This document shows positions 13,891 to 15,702 of a DNA stretch of 15,702 bases, in pieces; positions within the stretch are counted from its first letter, which is position 1, and each line of letters starts with the position of its first letter. The notes below the pieces were generated by a model. The model did no database searches. It was not told where the DNA came from and was given only the letters and a program-made list of their open reading frames with translations. Position numbers and translations under genes: made by a program. Origin of the DNA: Verrucomicrobia bacterium UBA7008 (lineage in GTDB: Bacteria; Verrucomicrobiota; Kiritimatiellia; RFP12; UBA1067); contig DJXI01000014.1 in NCBI GenBank assembly GCA_002449695.1, forward strand, positions 1 to 15,702, in the 5' to 3' direction.

Positions 13891-13938
13891 ATGACAAGAC
13901 ATGATGAAGGTCGTTCAAGGAGACATCACGACGCTTGA
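13891..13938 (+). CDS. Possible 15-codon upstream overlapping frame
   Basis: The ATG at 13891 stands 4 bases after AAAGGA and opens a frame of 15 codons ([15 protein letters not shown]) that ends inside the macrodomain gene. If translated, it would compete with or couple to the macrodomain start 10 bases later. The product itself looks non-functional. It could equally be chance. Confidence 0.25.
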   Translation: MTRHDEGRSRRHHDA

Positions 13939-14434
13939 GGTCGACGCCATCGTCAACGCCGCAAACCAGGTGATGCTGGGCGGAGGCGGCGTTGACGGAG
14001 CGATTCACCGTGCTGCAGGCAAAGAACTGTTCGATGCCTGCCTGAAGGTGCCGGAGGTGCGTCCGGGCGTGAGGTGCCCGACTGGCGAGGCAAGAATCAC
14101 TCCGGGATTCAAGCTTCCCGCGAAGTTCGTCATACACACGGTCGGGCCGGTGTACCGCGACGGGCAGCACGGTGAGCAGGAGAAACTTGCGAACTGCTAT
14201 CGAAACTCGCTCGCACTCGCCGCCGAGAACGGCTGCCGGTCTGTTGCGTTCCCATGCATCTCGACTGGCGTTTACGGCTACCCGGTCGAAGATGCGGCGA
14301 GAATCGCCGTCTCCGAGGTCTCCGCGTTCCTGACTTCGCACGCGGACATGACAATCGCGTTCTGCTGCTTTTCCGACTACGACAGACAAGTCTATGAGAA
14401 ACTGCTGAAAACAGGAGGATGGATCAATGTCTGA
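13901..14434 (+). CDS. Macrodomain protein (O-acetyl-ADP-ribose deacetylase, MacroD/YmdB-like)
   Basis: A 177-residue protein consisting of one macrodomain, the usual length for stand-alone bacterial members. Visible motifs are GDIT (7-10), NAAN (19-22), the [14 protein letters not shown] loop (27-40, with Asp32 as the likely catalytic residue of the MacroD type) and [14 protein letters not shown] (120-132), which binds the phosphates. The family removes acetyl groups from O-acetyl-ADP-ribose and ADP-ribose from acidic residues of proteins. It starts ATGATG; either Met could be used. The best Shine-Dalgarno match (13881-13886) is better placed for an out-of-frame ATG at 13891. The next gene overlaps it by 8 bases, and a NUDIX ADP-ribose pyrophosphatase follows. 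Confidence 0.94.
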   Translation: MMKVVQGDITTLEVDAIVNAANQVMLGGGGVDGAIHRAAGKELFDACLKVPEVRPGVRCPTGEARITPGFKLPAKFVIHTVGPVYRDGQHGEQEKLANCYRNSLALAAENGCRSVAFPCISTGVYGYPVEDAARIAVSEVSAFLTSHADMTIAFCCFSDYDRQVYEKLLKTGGWINV

Positions 14435-14744
14435 AGAAAGCGACTGGAAATTGTTTCGGAAGAAACTACCCCAATGGCAGGAACACCATATGCAGAAACT
14501 GCTCGACGACTACGCCGCCATCATCTCCGCGCCTAGTCTTGCCTCGGACAGATTTTGGGCGCTGGAGAACCGGCTGCGGAGGGATGTAAGACACACTGGG
14601 GTGAGAGCTGAAATGCGGCGCTCAAGGATGCATCAGAACATCGCCAGGCTATTGAACGAGGGCTCAATTACGGTTGAAGACCTCGAGGATTTCAGCGACG
14701 AGATCAAGGAATCCGCCGCCTTCAACCAGAAGAATTTTCAATGA
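14427..14744 (+). CDS. Conserved hypothetical protein between macrodomain and NUDIX genes
   Basis: A 105-residue acidic/basic helical protein without membrane segments. It begins [33 protein letters not shown] and ends [20 protein letters not shown] have an impression of similar small proteins (sometimes mis-annotated as multidrug transporter) with a W-x-x-F-R-x-x-x-P start and a D-L-x-x-F-S-D-E ending, but no known function. AGGAGG lies 8 bases before the ATG. The start is inside the end of the macrodomain gene and the stop overlaps the NUDIX start as ATGA, so all three are likely made together. A role in ADP-ribose turnover or its regulation is inferred from position only. Confidence 0.82.
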   Translation: MSEESDWKLFRKKLPQWQEHHMQKLLDDYAAIISAPSLASDRFWALENRLRRDVRHTGVRAEMRRSRMHQNIARLLNEGSITVEDLEDFSDEIKESAAFNQKNFQ

Positions 14745-15286
14745 ACTTTATGACAGACCTGACAGAAAAGACGCTCGCGATTGAGCGCAAATACAAGGGG
14801 AAGATCATCAGCGTCGATCTTCTCGATATCGAACTTCCCGATGGACGCAAAGCGAAGCGCGAGGTGATCCGCCACGGCAACGCCGTCGCCATTCTCGCCC
14901 GCAGACCAGACGGCAAGTTCGTGTTCGTGAAGCAGTACCGCAAGGCGGCGGAAGAGGCACTCATCGAGGTGATCGCGGGCGGACTCGAACCGGGCGAAGA
15001 CCCTGTCGATGGCGCGAAGCGCGAGACCGCCGAGGAGACGGGCTATGAGGTGACGAGCCTCAAGTTCCTCTCGACCATAATCTGCACGCCCGGCTACTGC
15101 GAAGAGCGCATTCATCTCTACTACGCGGAACTTTCCGACACCGCCAACGCACAAGACCTGGACCCAGACGAGAATGTGTTTCCTGTCGTTCTCTCCGAGA
15201 CGGAAGTCGAGGACGGAATCCGCAACGGGACCATCTTCGATTCCAAGACGCTCTCCGCCTGGCTCTGCTGGAAGCTCGCGAGGTAG
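14741..15286 (+). CDS. NUDIX hydrolase, ADP-ribose pyrophosphatase type
   Basis: A 181-residue protein with a complete Nudix box at residues 80-102: G80-x5-E86-x7-R94-E95-x2-E98-E99-x-G101-Y102. The Glu residues bind Mg2+. The flanks VIRHGNAVAIL, FVFVKQYRKAAEEALIEVIAGGLEPGE and FLSTIICTPGYCEERIHLYYA are characteristic of the ADP-ribose pyrophosphatase subfamily, including the Pro-Gly about 16 residues after the box. It would split ADP-ribose to AMP and ribose 5-phosphate in the cytoplasm, consuming the product of the macrodomain enzyme encoded two genes upstream. The ATG overlaps the previous stop (ATGA); a second Met at codon 4 is possible. The small-protein paralogue starts 3 bases after its stop. 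Confidence 0.93.
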   Translation: MNFMTDLTEKTLAIERKYKGKIISVDLLDIELPDGRKAKREVIRHGNAVAILARRPDGKFVFVKQYRKAAEEALIEVIAGGLEPGEDPVDGAKRETAEETGYEVTSLKFLSTIICTPGYCEERIHLYYAELSDTANAQDLDPDENVFPVVLSETEVEDGIRNGTIFDSKTLSAWLCWKLAR

Positions 15287-15289
15287 CCG

Positions 15290-15396
15290 ATGGCGATGTC
15301 GCAGCGACTGAGCCGCGAAGCGGTCACAAGAGGCCAAACGACGAGACGGAAGCCGAGCGCCTTCGCGAGGAATTGCGCAAATTGACGGAGATGTAA
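15290..15396 (+). pseudogene. Frameshifted, shortened paralogue of the 45-residue small protein
   Basis: The ATG at 15290 opens MAMSQRLSREAVTRGQ, then the homology moves to another frame reading NDETEAERLREELRKLTEM and stopping at TAA (15394-15396). The 107-base length is not a multiple of three; one extra A in the CCAAACG run (about 15344) would restore a 35-residue protein. Relative to the copy at 10828-10965 it also lacks about ten internal residues. It begins 3 bases after the NUDIX stop, as the other copy begins 8 bases after a gene stop. The shift could be a real mutation, a sequencing error, or programmed. Confidence 0.55.
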
Positions 15397-15399
15397 TCG

Positions 15400-15702
15400 C
15401 TATCGTCTCGCAGGGAAGTCTGCGACGACAATCGGCCCTGAATGCCCGGAAAGAAGCGTTGTGTCCTGTGGAAGTGCGAGGATGCGCGTTTCAAGGGAGC
15501 GAATGAGCGTTGGCTGGTCTCCGCCCGGAAATTTCGTAAGGCCGATGCCCCCGCCGATGATTGAATCGCCCACAAAGGCGCAGCTCTCGGAAGGCAGATA
15601 ATATGTGGCTGAGTCCGGCGTGTGTCCTGGTGTGTACAGGACGCGGATTGAAAATGCTGGATTGGCAGCGAGGCGCACTTCATCACCGTCATCAAGCCAG
15701 TC
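15400..15702 (-). CDS. Metallo-beta-lactamase-fold hydrolase, C-terminal part (runs off the window)
   Basis: The last 100 residues of a protein whose start lies beyond the right edge; the frame is open to the final base. Motifs of the fold are TPGHTPDS (a metal-ligand His in the GHT element), FVGDSIIGGGIG (the bridging Asp) and LSGHSGP (the last metal-ligand His). The spacing resembles glyoxalase II-like thioester hydrolases and related small MBL proteins, which are cytoplasmic zinc enzymes. The exact substrate cannot be told, especially without the HxHxDH motif that would lie outside the window. It converges on the small-protein paralogue, with 3 bases between the two stops. Confidence 0.88.
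   Translation of the reverse strand, partial: DWLDDGDEVRLAANPAFSIRVLYTPGHTPDSATYYLPSESCAFVGDSIIGGGIGLTKFPGGDQPTLIRSLETRILALPQDTTLLSGHSGPIVVADFPARR

Noticed and set aside
13529..13904. Plus-strand frames of 104 and 91 codons in the divergent region
   Set aside because: Low-complexity Ala/Glu/Gly or Arg content from the G-rich tract, no ribosome-binding site, and the longer-reaching one crosses the macrodomain promoter.

Overview
This 15.7 kb window is GC-rich bacterial DNA. I place it, with moderate confidence, in the PVC superphylum near Verrucomicrobiota/Kiritimatiellota. The grounds are a LexA-type palindrome of the Verrucomicrobia form, recurrent extended -10 promoters, an L-fucose isomerase typical of polysaccharide-degrading gut lineages, and a dense CTAG-rich palindrome cluster. 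No rRNA, tRNA, CRISPR array or intact insertion sequence was seen.

Layout. Positions 1-366 are non-coding: CTAG-rich hairpins followed by a 28-bp tandem repeat. Positions 367-8143 hold four long genes, all on the minus strand. In transcription order they are L-fucose isomerase (fucI), a very large exported protein with two DUF3857-transglutaminase units (the second apparently catalytically dead), an LpxL-like acyltransferase, and an M16 zinc peptidase. The last two overlap by ATGA. Three promoters with the pattern TGnTAnAnT precede fucI, the transglutaminase gene and the acyltransferase gene; the last appears to give a leaderless GTG-start message.

Positions 8195-9332 hold a small plus-strand hypothetical gene and a minus-strand Ala/Glu/Arg-rich helical gene. 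Positions 9319-13473 are a compact minus-strand run: a 261-residue single-pass membrane protein, the remains of a putative molybdenum-carrier-like gene, a flavin reductase, a three-helix membrane protein, a TIGR04076 protein, a 45-residue protein missed by ordinary ORF cut-offs, a YgjP-type metallopeptidase and an EamA transporter. Several junctions are ATGA overlaps, so much of this may be one transcript. Its leading promoter carries a perfect TGTTC-N4-GAACA palindrome at the predicted transcription start, suggesting SOS (LexA) control.

Positions 13514-13890 are non-coding and G-rich, ending in a strong extended -10 promoter. This drives a plus-strand operon of a macrodomain protein, a 105-residue partner of unknown function and a NUDIX ADP-ribose pyrophosphatase. 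Together these would release ADP-ribose from its conjugates and split it to AMP and ribose 5-phosphate. A shortened, frameshifted paralogue of the 45-residue protein follows, and a metallo-beta-lactamase-fold gene converges from the right edge.

Most interesting are the putative LexA operator with its uncharacterised membrane protein, the duplicated 45-residue gene, the macro/unknown/NUDIX operon, the live-plus-dead transglutaminase protein, and the shared promoter architecture.
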